Part shown: in pieces, positions 1-12,490 of the stretch | How the letters are laid out: the number at the start of each line of letters is the position of its first letter | Numbering within the stretch: the first letter of the stretch is position 1 | Notes under the pieces: model-generated | Told to the model about the DNA's origin: nothing | The model's input: the letters and a program-made list of their open reading frames with translations, nothing else | Databases searched by the model: none | Made by a program: the position numbers and the translations under genes | Origin: Cyprinodon diabolis | Lineage: Eukaryota > Chordata > Actinopteri > Cyprinodontiformes > Cyprinodontidae | Length of the DNA stretch: 64,000 nucleotides | Direction: 5' to 3' | Assembly: GCA_030533445.1 (NCBI GenBank) | Contig: JARPUW010000505.1 | Coordinates: 81,373-145,372, forward strand

Positions 1-890
1 GAAACAAGGAGAGGAAATAAGGAGAGGAAATAAGGAGAGGAAACAAGGAGAGGAAATAAGGAGAGGAAACAAGGAGAGGAGGAGAGGAAACAAGGAGAGG
101 AAACAAGGAGAGGAGGAGAGGAAACAAGGAGAGGAAATAAGGAGAGGAAGTAAGGAGAGGAAAAAAGGAGAGGAAATAAGGAGAGGAAACAAGGAGAGGA
201 AACAAGGAGAGGAAACAAGGCGAGGAAACAAGGAGAGGAAATAAGGAGAGGAAGTAAGGAGAAGAAACAAGGAGAGGAAACAATGAGAGGAAACAAGGAG
301 AGGAAACAAGGTGAGGAAACAAGGAGAGGAAATAAGGAGAGGAAATAAGGAGAGGAAGAGAGGAAACAAGGAGAGGAAACAAGGAGAGGAAATAAGGAGA
401 GGAAATAAGGAGAGGAAACAATGAGAGGAGGAGAGGATACAAGGAGAGGAAACAAGGAGAGGAAATAAGGAGAGGAAGTAAGGAGAGGAAACAAGGAGAG
501 GAAATAAGGAGAGGAAACAAGGAGAGGAATTAAGAAGAGGAAACAAGGAGAGGAAACAATGAGAGGAAACAAGGAGAGGAAACAAGGAGAGGAAATAAGG
601 AGAGGAAATAATGAGAGGAAACAAGGAGAGGAAACAAGGAGAGGAAATAAGGAGAGGAAACAAGGAGAGGAAACAATGAGAGGAAACAAGGAGAGGAAAC
701 AATGAGAGGAAATAAGGAGAGGAAACAATGAGAGGAGGAGAGGATACAAAGAGAGGAAACAAGGAGAGGAAATAAGGAGAGGAAGTAAGGAGAGGAAACA
801 AGGAGAGGAAATAAGGAGAGGAAACAAGGAGAGGAAACAAGGAGAGGAAATAAGGAGAGGAAACAAGGAGAGGAAATAAGGAGAGGAAAC
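1..890 (+). repeat. Left-edge segment of right-type repeats (third copy of the 44.9-45.8 and 60.2-61.1 kb segments)
   Basis: This stretch carries an ordered set of rare variants also seen near 60.2-61.1 kb and, mostly, near 44.9-45.8 kb. They are AAGGAGAGGAAAA followed by AAGG (about 158), AAGGCGAGG (about 220, preceded by AAAC as at about 60,450), a GGAAGAGAGGAAAC junction (about 356), GGAATTAAGAAG (about 526) and GATACAAAGAGAGG (about 745). GGAATTAAG occurs only three times in the window, near 528, 45,470 and 60,760. After about 890 the order changes to that of the left-type domain. The segment is therefore a block copy whose source lies among right-type repeats. It is unlikely to be the natural start of the array. 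Confidence 0.75.
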
Positions 891-3354
891 AAGGAGAGGA
901 GGAGAGGAAACAAGGAGAGGAAATAAGGAGAGGAAGTAAGGAGAGGAAATAAGGAGAGGAAACAAGGAGAGGAAATAAGGCGAGGAAACAAGGAGAGGAA
1001 ATAAGGAGAGGAAGTAAGGAGAAGAAACAAGGAGAGGAAACAATGAGAGGAAACAAGGAGAGGAAACAAGGTGAGGAAACAAGGAGAGGAAATAAGGAGA
1101 GGAAATAAGGAGAGGAGGAGAGGAAACAAGGAGAGGAAACAAGGAGAGGAAATAAGGAGAGGAAATAAGGAGAGGAAACAAGGAGAGGAAATAAGGAGAG
1201 GAAACAAGGTGAGGAGGAGAGGAAACAAGGAGAGGAAACAAGGAGAGGAGGAGAGGAAACAAGGAGAGGAAATAAGGAGAGGAAGTAAGGAGAGGAAACA
1301 AGGAGAGGAAATAAGGAGAGGAAACAAGGAGAGGAAACAAGGAGAGGAAACAAGGAGAGGAAATAAGGAGAGGAAGTAAGGAGAAGAAACAAGGAGAGGA
1401 AACAATGAGAGGAAACAAGGAGAGGAAACAAGGTGAGGAAACAAGGAGAGGAAATAAGGAGAGGAAATAAGGAGAGGAGGAGAGGAAACAAGGAGAGGAA
1501 ACAAGGAGAGGAAAAAAGGAGAGGAAATAAGGAGAGGAAACAATGAGAGGAGGAAAGGATACAAGGAGAGGAAACAAGGAGAGGAAATAAGGAGAGGAAG
1601 TAAGGAGAGGAAACAAGGAGAGGAAATAAGGAGAGGAAACAAGGAGAGGAAATAAGAAGAGGAAACAAGGAGAGGAAATAAGGAGAGGAAATAATGAGAG
1701 GAAACAAGGAGAGGAAACAAGGAGAGGAAATAAGGAGAGGAAACAAGGAGAGGAAACAATGAGAGGAAACAAGGAGAGGAAACAATGAGAGGAAATAAGG
1801 AGAGGAAACAATGAGAGGAGGAGAGGATACAAGGAGAGGAAACAAGGAGAGGAAATAAGGAGAGGAAGTAAGGAGAGGAAACAAGGAGAGGAAATAAGGA
1901 GAGGAAGTAAGGAGAGGAAACAAGGAGAGGAAATAATGAGAGGAAACAAGGAGAGGAAATAAGGAGAGGAGGAGAGGAAACAAGGAGAGGAGGAGAGGAG
2001 AGGAAAGAAGGAGAGGAAATAAGGAGAGGTAACAAGGAGAGGAAATAAGGAAAGGAAATAAGGAGAGGAAACAATGAGAGGAAATAAGGAGAGGAAACAA
2101 GGAGAGGAAATAAGGAGAGGAAGTAAGGAGAGGAAACAAGGAGAGGAGGAGAGGAAACAAGGAGATGAGGAGAGGAAACAAGGAGAGAAAACAAGGAGAG
2201 GAAACAATGAGAGGAGGAGAGGAAACAAGGAGAGTGAACAAGGAGAGGAGGAGAGGAAACAAGGAGAGGAAATAAGGAGAGGAAACAATGAGAGGAAATA
2301 AGGAGAGGAAACAATGAGAGGAGGAGAGGAAACAAGGAGAGGAAACAAGGAGAGGAAATAAGGAGAGGAAATAAGGAGAGGAAACAATGAGAGGAGGAGA
2401 GGATACAAGGAGAGGAAACCAGGAGAGGAAATAAGGAGAGGAAGTAAGGAGAGGAAACAAGGAGAGGAAATAAGGAGAGGAAACAAGGAGAGGAAATAAG
2501 GAGAGGAAACAAGGAGAGGAAATAAGGAGAGGAAACAAGGAGAGGAGGAGAGGAAACAAGGAGAGGAAATAAGGAGAGGAAGTAAGGAGAGGAAATAAGG
2601 AGAGGAAACAAGGAGAGGAAATAAGGCGAGGAAACAAGGAGAGGAAATAAGGAGAGGAAGTAAGGAGAAGAAACAAGGAGAGGAAACAATGAGAGGAAAC
2701 AAGGAGAGGAAACAAGGTGAGGAAACAAGGAGAGGAAATAAGGAGAGGAAATAAGGAGAGGAAACAATGAGAGGAGGAGAGGATACAAGGAGAGGAAACA
2801 AGGAGAGGAACCAAGGAGAGGAAATAAGGAGAGGAAGTAAGGAGAAGAAACAAGGAGAGGAAACAATGAGAGGAAACAAGGAGAGGAAACAAGGTGAGGA
2901 AACAAGGAGAGGAAATAAGGAGAGGAGGAGAGGAAACAAGGAGAGGAAACAAGGAGAGGAAAAAAGGAGAGGAAATAAGGAGAGGAAACAATGAGAGGAG
3001 GAAAGGATACAAGGAGAGGAAACAAGGAGAGGAAATAAGGAGAGGAAGTAAGGAGAGGAAACAAGGAGAGGAAATAAGGAGAGGAAACAAGGAGAGGAAA
3101 TAAGAAGAGGAAACAAGGAGAGGAAATAAGGAGAGGAAATAATGAGAGGAAACAAGGAGAGGAAACAAGGAGAGGAAATAAGGAGAGGAAACAAGGAGAG
3201 GAAACAATGAGAGGAAACAAGGAGAGGAAACAATGAGAGGAAATAAGGAGAGGAAACAATGAGAGGAGGAGAGGATACAAGGAGAGGAAACAAGGAGAGG
3301 AAATAAGGAGAGGAAGTAAGGAGAGGAAACAAGGAGAGGAAATAAGGAGAGGAA

Positions 3355-6300
3355 GTAAGGAGAGGAAACAAGGAGAGGAAATAATGAGAGGAAACAAGGA
3401 GAGGAAATAAGGAGAGGAGGAGAGGAAACAAGGAGAGGAGGAGAGGAGAGGAAAGAAGGAGAGGAAATAAGGAGAGGTAACAAGGAGAGGAAATAATGAA
3501 AGGAAATAAGGAGAGGAAACAATGAGAGGAAATAAGGAGAGGAAACAAGGAGAGGAAATAAGGAGAGGAAGTAAGGAGAGGAAACAAGGAGAGGAGGAGA
3601 GGAAACAAGGAGATGAGGAGAGGAAACAAGGAGAGAAAATAAGGAGAGGAAACAATGAGAGGAGGAGAGGAAACAAGGAGAGTGAACAAGGAGAGGAGGA
3701 GAGGAAACAAGGAGAGGAAATAAGGAGAGGAAACAATGAGAGGAGGAGAGGAAACAAGGAGAGGAAACAAGGAGAGGAAATAAGGAGAGGAAATAAGGAG
3801 AGGAAACAATGAGAGGAGGAGAGGATACAAGGAGAGGAAACCAGGAGAGGAAATAAGGAGAGGAAGTAAGGAGAGGAAACAAGGAGAGGAAATAAGGAGA
3901 GGAAACAAGGAGAGGAAATAAGGAGAGGAAACAAGGAGAGGAGGAGAGGAAACAAGGAGAGGAAATAAGGAGAGGAAGTAAGGAGAGGAAATAAGGAGAG
4001 GAAACAAGGAGAGGAAATAAGGCGAGGAAACAAGGAGAGGAAATAAGGAGAGGAAGTAAGGAGAAGAAACAAGGAGAGGAAACAATGAGAGGAAACAAGG
4101 AGAGGAAACAAGGTGAGGAAACAAGGAGAGGAAATAAGGAGAGGAAATAAGGAGAGGAGGAGAGGAAACAAGGAGAGGAAACAAGGAGAGGAAATAAGGA
4201 GAGGAAACAAGGAGAGGAAATAAGGAGAGGAAACAAGGAGAGGAGGAGAGGAAACAAGGAGAGGAAACAAGGAGAGGAGGAGAGGAAACAAGGAGAGGAA
4301 ATAAGGAGAGGAAGTAAGGAGAGGAAACAAGGAGAGGAAATAAGGAGAGGAAACAAGGAGAGGATACAAGGAGAGGAAACAAGGAGAGGAAACAAGGAGA
4401 GGAAATAAGGAGAGGAAGTAAGGAGAAGAAACAAGGAGAGGAAACAATGAGAGGAAACAAGGAGAGGAAACAAGGTGAGGAAACAAGGAGAGGAAATAAG
4501 GAGAGGAAATAAGGAGAGGAGGAGAGGAAACAAGGAGAGGAAACAAGGAGAGGAAATAAGGAGAGGAAATAAGGAGAGGAAATAAGGAGAGGAAACAATG
4601 AGAGGAGGAGAGGATACAAGGAGAGGAAACAAGGAGAGGAAATAAGGAGAGGAAGTAAGGAGAGGAAACAAGGAGAGGAAATAAGGAGAGGAAACAAGGA
4701 GAGGAAATAAGAAGAGGAAACAAGGAGAGGAAATAAGGAGAGGAAATAATGAGAGGAAACAAGGAGAGGAAACAAGGAGAGGAAATAAGGAGAGGAAACA
4801 ATGAGAGGAAACAAGGAGAGGAAACAATGAGAGGAAATAAGGAGAGGAAACAATGAGAGGAGGAGAGGATACAAGGAGAGGAAACAAGGAGAGGAAATAA
4901 GGAGAGGAAGTAAGGAGAGGAAACAAGGAGAGGAAATAAGGAGAGGAAACAAGGAGAGGAAACAAGGAGAGGAAATAAGGAGAGGAAACAAGGAGAGGAG
5001 GAGAGGAAACAAGGAGAGGAAACAAGGAGATGAAATAAGGAGAGGAAGTAAGGAGAGGAAACAAAGAGAGGAAATAAGGAGAGGAAACAAGGAGAGGAAA
5101 CAAGGAGAGGAAATAAGGAGAGGAAACAAGGAGAGGAGGAGAGGAAACAAGGAGAGGAAACAAGGAGAGGAAATAAGGAGAGGAAACAATGAGAGGAAAT
5201 AAGGAGAGGAAACAATGAGAGGAGGAGAGGAAACAAGGAGAGGAAATAAGGAGAGGAAACAAGGAGAGGAAATAAGCTGAGGAAATAAGGAGAGGAAACA
5301 AGGAGAGGAAACAAGGAGAGGAAATAAGGAGAGGAAACAAGGAGAGGAAACAAGGAGAGGAAATAAGGAGAGGAAACAATGAGAGGAAACAAGGAGAGGA
5401 AGTAAGGAGAGGAAACAAAGAGAGGAAATAAGGAGAGGAAACAAGGAAAGGAAACAAGGAGAGGAAATAAGGAGAGGAAACAAGGAGAGGAAACAAGGAG
5501 AGGAAACAAGGAGAGGAGGAGAGGAAACAAGGAGAGGAAACAAGGAGAGGAAATAAGGAGAGGAAATAAGGAGAGGAAAGAAGGAGAGGAAGTAAGGAGA
5601 GGAAACAAGGAGAGGAAATAAGGAGAGGAAACAAGGAGAGGAAACAAGGAGAGGAAATAAGGAGAGGAAACAAGGAGAGGAAACAATGAGAGGAAACAAG
5701 GAGAGGAAATAAGGAGAGGAAACAATGAGAGGAGGAGAGGATACAAGGAGAGGAAACAAGGAGAGGAAATAAGGAGAGGAAGTAAGGAGAGGAAACAAGG
5801 AGAGGAAATAAGGAGAGGAAACAAGGAGAGGAAACAAGGAGAGGAAATAAGGAGAGGAAACAAGGAGAGGAGGAGAGGAAACAAGGAGAGGAACCAAGGA
5901 GAGGAAATAAGGAGAGGAAGTAAGGAGAGGAAACAAGGAGAGGAAGTAAGGAGAGGAAACAATGAGAGGAAACAAGGAGAGGAAACAAGGAGAGGAAACA
6001 AGGAGAGGAAATAAGGAGAGGAAATAAGGAGAGGAGGAGAGGAAACAAGGAGAGGAAACAAGGAGAGGAAATAAGGAGAGGAAACAATGAGAGGAGGAGA
6101 GGATACAAGGAGAGGAAACAAGGAGAGGAAATAAGGAGAGGAAGTAAGGAGAGGAAACAAGGAGAGGAAATAAGGAGAGGAAACAAGAGGAAACAAGGAG
6201 AGGAAACAAGGAGAGGAAATAAGGAGAGGAAACAAGGAGAGGAGGAGAGGAAACAAGGAGAGGAAATAAGGAGAGGAAGTAAGGAGAGGAAACAAGGAGA

Positions 6301-9050
6301 GGAAATAATGAGAGGAAACAAGGAGAGGAAATAAGGAGAGGAGGAGAGGAAACAAGGAGAGGAGGAGAGGAGAGGAAAGAAGGAGAGGAAATAAGGAGAG
6401 GTAACAAGGAGAGGAAATAAGGAAAGGAAATAAGGAGAGGAAACAATGAGAGGAAATAAGGAGAGGAAACAAGGAGAGGAAATAAGGAGAAGAAGTAAGG
6501 AGAGGAAACAAGGAGAGGAGGAGAGGAAACAAGGAGATGAGGAGAGGAAACAAGGAGAGAAAATAAGGAGAGGAAACAATGAGAGGAGGAGAGGAAACAA
6601 GGAGAGTGAACAAGGAGAGGAAATAAGGAGAGGAAATAAGGAGAGGAAACAATGAGAGGAGGAGAGGATACAAGGAGAGGAAACCAGGAGAGGAAATAAG
6701 GAGAGGAAGTAAGGAGAGGAAACAAGGAGAGGAAATAAGGAGAGGAAACAAGGAGAGGAAATAAGGAGAGGAAACAAGGAGAGGAAATAAGGAGAGGAAA
6801 CAAGGAGAGGAGGAGAGGAAACAAGGAGAGGAAATAAGGAGAGGAAGTAAGGAGAGGAAATAAGGAGAGGAAACAAGGAGAGGAAATAAGGCGAGGAAAC
6901 AAGGAGAGGAAATAAGGAGAGGAAGTAAGGAGAAGAAACAAGGAGAGGAAACAATGAGAGGAAACAAGGAGAGGAAACAAGGTGAGGAAACAAGGAGAGG
7001 AAATAAGGAGAGGAAATAAGGAGAGGAGGAGAGGAAACAAGGAGAGGAAACAAGGAGAGGAAATAAGGAGAGGAAATAAGGAGAGGAAACAAGGAGAGGA
7101 AATAAGGAGAGGAAACAAGGTGAGGAGGAGAGGAAACAAGGAGAGGAAACAAGGAGAGGAGGAGAGGAAACAAGGAGAGGAAATAAGGAGAGGAAGTAAG
7201 GAGAGGAAACAAGGAGAGGAAATAAGGAGAGGAAACAAGGAGAGGAAACAAGGAGAGGAAACAAGGAGAGGAAATAAGGAGAGGAAGTAAGGAGAAGAAA
7301 CAAGGAGAGGAAACAATGAGAGGAAACAAGGAGAGGAAACAAGGTGAGGAAACAAGGAGAGGAAATAAGGAGAGGAAATAAGGAGAGGAGGAGAGGAAAC
7401 AAGGAGAGGAAACAAGGAGAGGAAAAAAGGAGAGGAAATAAGGAGAGGAAACAATGAGAGGAGGAAAGGATACAAGGAGAGGAAACAAGGAGAGGAAATA
7501 AGGAGAGGAAGTAAGGAGAGGAAACAAGGAGAGGAAATAAGGAGAGGAAACAAGGAGAGGAAATAAGAAGAGGAAACAAGGAGAGGAAATAAGGAGAGGA
7601 AATAATGAGAGGAAACAAGGAGAGGAAACAAGGAGAGGAAATAAGGAGAGGAAACAAGGAGAGGAAACAATGAGAGGAAACAAGGAGAGGAAACAATGAG
7701 AGGAAATAAGGAGAGGAAACAATGAGAGGAGGAGAGGATACAAGGAGAGGAAACAAGGAGAGGAAATAAGGAGAGGAAGTAAGGAGAGGAAACAAGGAGA
7801 GGAAATAAGGAGAGGAAGTAAGGAGAGGAAACAAGGAGAGGAAATAATGAGAGGAAACAAGGAGAGGAAATAAGGAGAGGAGGAGAGGAAACAAGGAGAG
7901 GAGGAGAGGAGAGGAAAGAAGGAGAGGAAATAAGGAGAGGTAACAAGGAGAGGAAATAAGGAAAGGAAATAAGGAGAGGAAACAATGAGAGGAGGAGAGG
8001 ATACAAGGAGAGGAAACAAGGAGAGGAAATAAGGAGAGGAAGTAAGGAGAGGAAACAAGGAGAGGAAATAAGGAGAGGAAACAAGGAGAGGAAACAAGGA
8101 GAGGAAATAAGGAGAGGAAACAAGGAGAGGAGGAGAGGAAACAAGGAGAGGAACCAAGGAGAGGAAATAAGGAGAGGAAGTAAGGAGAGGAAACAAAGAG
8201 AGGAAATAAGGAGAGGAAACAAGGAGAGGAAACAAGGAGAGGAAATAAGGAGAGGAAACAAGGAGAGGAAACAAGGAGAGGAAATAAGGAGAGGAAACAA
8301 GGAGAGGAAGTAAGGAGAGGAAACAATGAGAGGAAACAAGGAGAGGAAACAAGGAGAGGAAACAAGGAGAGGAAATAAGGAGAGGAAATAAGGAGAGGAG
8401 GAGAGGAAACAAGGAGAGGAAACAAGGAGAGGAAATAAGGAGAGGAAATAAGGAGAGGAAACAATGAGAGGAGGAGAGGATACAAGGAGAGGAAACAAGG
8501 AGAGGAAATAAGGAGAGGAAGTAAGGAGAGGAAACAAGGAGAGGAAATAAGGAGAGGAAACAAGAGGAAACAAGGAGAGGAAACAAGGAGAGGAAATAAG
8601 GAGAGGAAACAAGGAGAGGAGGAGAGGAAACAAGGAGAGGAAATAAGGAGAGGAAACAAGGAGAGGAAATAATGAGAGGAAACAAGGAGAGGAAATAAGG
8701 AAAGGAAATAAGGAGAGGAAACAATGAGAGGAAATAAGGAGAGGAAACAAGGAGAGGAAATAAGGAGAGGAAGTAAGGAGAGGAAACAAGGAGAGGAGGA
8801 GAGGAAACAAGGAGATGAGGAGAGGAAACAAGGAGAGAAAATAAGGAGAGGAAACAATGAGAGGAGGAGAGGAAACAAGGAGAGTGAACAAGGAGAGGAG
8901 GAGAGGAAACAAGGAGAGGAAATAAGGAGAGGAAACAATGAGAGGAAATAAGGAGAGGAAACAATGAGAGGAGGAGAGGAAACAAGGAGAGGAAACAAGG
9001 AGAGGAAATAAGGAGAGGAAATAAGGAGAGGAAACAATGAGAGGAGGAGA
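3355..9050 (+). repeat. Higher-order block A, copy 1
   Basis: The order of variant units matches 16.1-21.9 kb at an almost constant offset. The cassette beginning ACAATGAGAGGAAATAAGG is at 3,522 and 16,240 (offset 12,718), and again at 6,446 and 19,177 (12,731). The AAGGTGAGG segment is at 6,982 and 19,713 (12,731). The 13-bp step between offsets is one missing unit near 3,740. By 8,724 and 21,554 the offset is 12,830, explained by one extra unit and by loss of an ~86-bp cassette piece near 8,690 in this copy. Both copies switch at about 7,990 and 20,720 into the same AATGAGAGGAGGAGAGGATAC context. Confidence 0.75.
5400..7980 (+). repeat. Higher-order block B, copy 1 (inside block A copy 1)
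   Basis: The cassette and AAGGTGAGG segments at 6,446 and 6,982 recur at 10,969 and 11,505, both at offset 4,523. The relation extends left to the AAGGAGAGGAAAG unit near 5,576, which pairs with about 9,995. There the offset is about 4,420, because roughly eight units are missing near 5,930 in this copy. The match stops at about 7,990, where the two copies enter different neighbours. Boundaries are approximate. Confidence 0.65.
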
Positions 9051-9829
9051 GGATACAAGGAGAGGAAACCAGGAGAGGAAATAAGGAGAGGAAGTAAGGA
9101 GAGGAAACAAGGAGAGGAGGAGAGGAGAGGAAAGAAGGAGAGGAAATAAGGAGAGGTAACAAGGAGAGGAAATAAGGAAAGGAAATAAGGAGAGGAAACA
9201 ATGAGAGGAAATAAGGAGAGGAAACAAGGAGAGGAAATAAGGAGAGGAAGTAAGGAGAGGAAACAAGGAGAGGAGGAGAGGAAACAAGGAGATGAGGAGA
9301 GGAAACAAGGAGAGAAAATAAGGAGAGGAAACAATGAGAGGAGGAGAGGAAACAAGGAGAGTGAACAAGGAGAGGAGGAGAGGAAACAAGGAGAGGAAAT
9401 AAGGAGAGGAAACAATGAGAGGAAATAAGGAGAGGAAACAATGAGAGGAGGAGAGGAAACAAGGAGAGGAAACAAGGAGAGGAAATAAGGAGAGGAAATA
9501 AGGAGAGGAAACAATGAGAGGAGGAGAGGATACAAGGAGAGGAAACCAGGAGAGGAAATAAGGAGAGGAAGTAAGGAGAGGAAACAAGGAGAGGAAATAA
9601 GGAGAGGAAACAAGGAGAGGAAATAAGGAGAGGAAACAAGGAGAGGAAATAAGGAGAGGAAACAAGGAGAGGAGGAGAGGAAACAAGGAGAGGAAATAAG
9701 GAGAGGAAGTAAGGAGAGGAAACAAGGAGAGGAAACAAGGAGAGGAAATAAGGAGAGGAAACAAGGAGAGGAGGAGAGGAAACAAGGAGAGGAACCAAGG
9801 AGAGGAAATAAGGAGAGGAAGTAAGGAGA

Positions 9830-12490
9830 GGAAACAAAGAGAGGAAATAAGGAGAGGAAACAAGGAAAGGAAACAAGGAGAGGAAATAAGGAGAGGAAAA
9901 AAGGAGAGGAAACAAGGAGAGGAAACAAGGAGAGGAGGAGAGGAAACAAGGAGAGGAAACAAGGAGAGGAAATAAGGAGAGGAAATAAGGAGAGGAAAGA
10001 AGGAGAGGAAGTAAGGAGAGGAAACAAGGAGAGGAAATAAGGAGAGGAAACAAGGAGAGGAAACAAGGAGAGGAAATAAGGAGAGGAAACAAGGAGAGGA
10101 AACAATGAGAGGAAACAAGGAGAGGAAATAAGGAGAGGAAACAATGAGAGGAGGAGAGGATACAAGGAGAGGAAACAAGGAGAGGAAATAAGGAGAGGAA
10201 GTAAGGAGAGGAAACAAGGAGAGGAAATAAGGAGAGGAAACAAGGAGAGGAAACAAGGAGAGGAAATAAGGAGAGGAAACAAGGAGAGGAGGAGAGGAAA
10301 CAAGGAGAGGAACCAAGGAGAGGAAATAAGGAGAGGAAGTAAGGAGAGGAAACAAAGAGAGGAAATAAGGAGAGGAAACAAGGAGAGGAAACAAGGACAG
10401 GAAATAAGGAGAGGAAACAAGGAGAGGAAACAAGGAGAGGAAATAAGGAGAGGAAACAAGGAGAGGAAGTAAGGAGAGGAAACAATGAGAGGAAACAAGG
10501 AGAGGAAACAAGGAGAGGAAACAAGGAGAGGAAATAAGGAGAGGAAATAAGGAGAGGAGGAGAGGAAACAAGGAGAGGAAACAAGGAGAGGAAATAAGGA
10601 GAGGAAACAATGAGAGGAGGAGAGGATACAAGGAGAGGAAACAAGGAGAGGAAATAAGGAGAGGAAGTAAGGAGAGGAAACAAGGAGAGGAAATAAGGAG
10701 AGGAAACAAGAGGAAACAAGGAGAGGAAACAAGGAGAGGAAATAAGGAGAGGAAACAAGGAGAGGAGGAGAGGAAACAAGGAGAGGAAATAAGGAGAGGA
10801 AGTAAGGAGAGGAAACAAGGAGAGGAAATAATGAGAGGAAACAAGGAGAGGAAATAAGGAGAGGAGGAGAGGAAACAAGGAGAGGAGGAGAGGAGAGGAA
10901 AGAAGGAGAGGAAATAAGGAGAGGTAACAAGGAGAGGAAATAAGGAAAGGAAATAAGGAGAGGAAACAATGAGAGGAAATAAGGAGAGGAAACAAGGAGA
11001 GGAAATAAGGAGAGGAAGTAAGGAGAGGAAACAAGGAGAGGAGGAGAGGAAACAAGGAGATGAGGAGAGGAAACAAGGAGAGAAAATAAGGAGAGGAAAC
11101 AATGAGAGGAGGAGAGGAAACAAGGAGAGTGAACAAGGAGAGGAAATAAGGAGAGGAAATAAGGAGAGGAAACAATGAGAGGAGGAGAGGATACAAGGAG
11201 AGGAAACCAGGAGAGGAAATAAGGAGAGGAAGTAAGGAGAGGAAACAAGGAGAGGAAATAAGGAGAGGAAACAAGGAGAGGAAATAAGGAGAGGAAACAA
11301 GGAGAGGAAATAAGGAGAGGAAACAAGGAGAGGAGGAGAGGAAACAAGGAGAGGAAATAAGGAGAGGAAGTAAGGAGAGGAAATAAGGAGAGGAAACAAG
11401 GAGAGGAAATAAGGCGAGGAAACAAGGAGAGGAAATAAGGAGAGGAAGTAAGGAGAAGAAACAAGGAGAGGAAACAATGAGAGGAAACAAGGAGAGGAAA
11501 CAAGGTGAGGAAACAAGGAGAGGAAATAAGGAGAGGAAATAAGGAGAGGAGGAGAGGAAACAAGGAGAGGAAACAAGGAGAGGAAATAAGGAGAGGAAAT
11601 AAGGAGAGGAAACAAGTAGAGGAAATAAGGAGAGGAAACAAGGTGAGGAGGAGAGGAAACAAGGAGAGGAAACAAGGAGAGGAGGAGAGGAAACAAGGAG
11701 AGGAAATAAGGAGAGGAAGTAAGGAGAGGAAACAAGGAGAGGAAATAAGGAGAGGAAACAAGGAGAGGAAACAAGGAGAGGAAACAAGGAGAGGAAATAA
11801 GGAGAGGAAGTAAGGAGAAGAAACAAGGAGAGGAAACAATGAGAGGAAACAAGGAGAGGAAACAAGGTGAGGAAACAAGGAGAGGAAATAAGGAGAGGAA
11901 ATAAGGAGAGGAGGAGAGGAAACAAGGAGAGGAAACAAGGAGAGGAAAAAAGGAGAGGAAATAAGGAGAGGAAACAATGAGAGGAGGAAAGGATACAAGG
12001 AGAGGAAACAAGGAGAGGAAATAAGGAGAGGAAGTAAGGAGAGGAAACAAGGAGAGGAAATAAGGAGAGGAAACAAGGAGAGGAAATAAGAAGAGGAAAC
12101 AAGGAGAGGAAATAAGGAGAGGAAATAATGAGAGGAAACAAGGAGAGGAAACAAGGAGAGGAAATAAGGAGAGGAAACAAGGAGAGGAAACAATGAGAGG
12201 AAACAAGGAGAGGAAACAATGAGAGGAAATAAGGAGAGGAAACAATGAGAGGAGGAGAGGATACAAGGAGAGGAAACAAGGAGAGGAAATAAGGAGAGGA
12301 AGTAAGGAGAGGAAACAAGGAGAGGAAATAAGGAGAGGAAGTAAGGAGAGGAAACAAGGAGAGGAAATAATGAGAGGAAACAAGGAGAGGAAATAAGGAG
12401 AGGAGGAGAGGAAACAAGGAGAGGAGGAGAGGAGAGGAAAGAAGGAGAGGAAATAAGGAGAGGTAACAAGGAGAGGAAATAAGGAAAGGA
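9830..12490 (+). repeat. Higher-order block B, copy 2
   Basis: Partner of 5.4-7.98 kb at offset 4,523 over its right part. It holds the short unit AAGAGGAAAC near 10,708, the GTGAAC cassette at 10,969-11,178 and the AAGGTGAGGAGG segment at 11,505-11,813. Private changes are AAGTAGAGG at about 11,613 and AAGGACAGG at about 10,397. Confidence 0.65.
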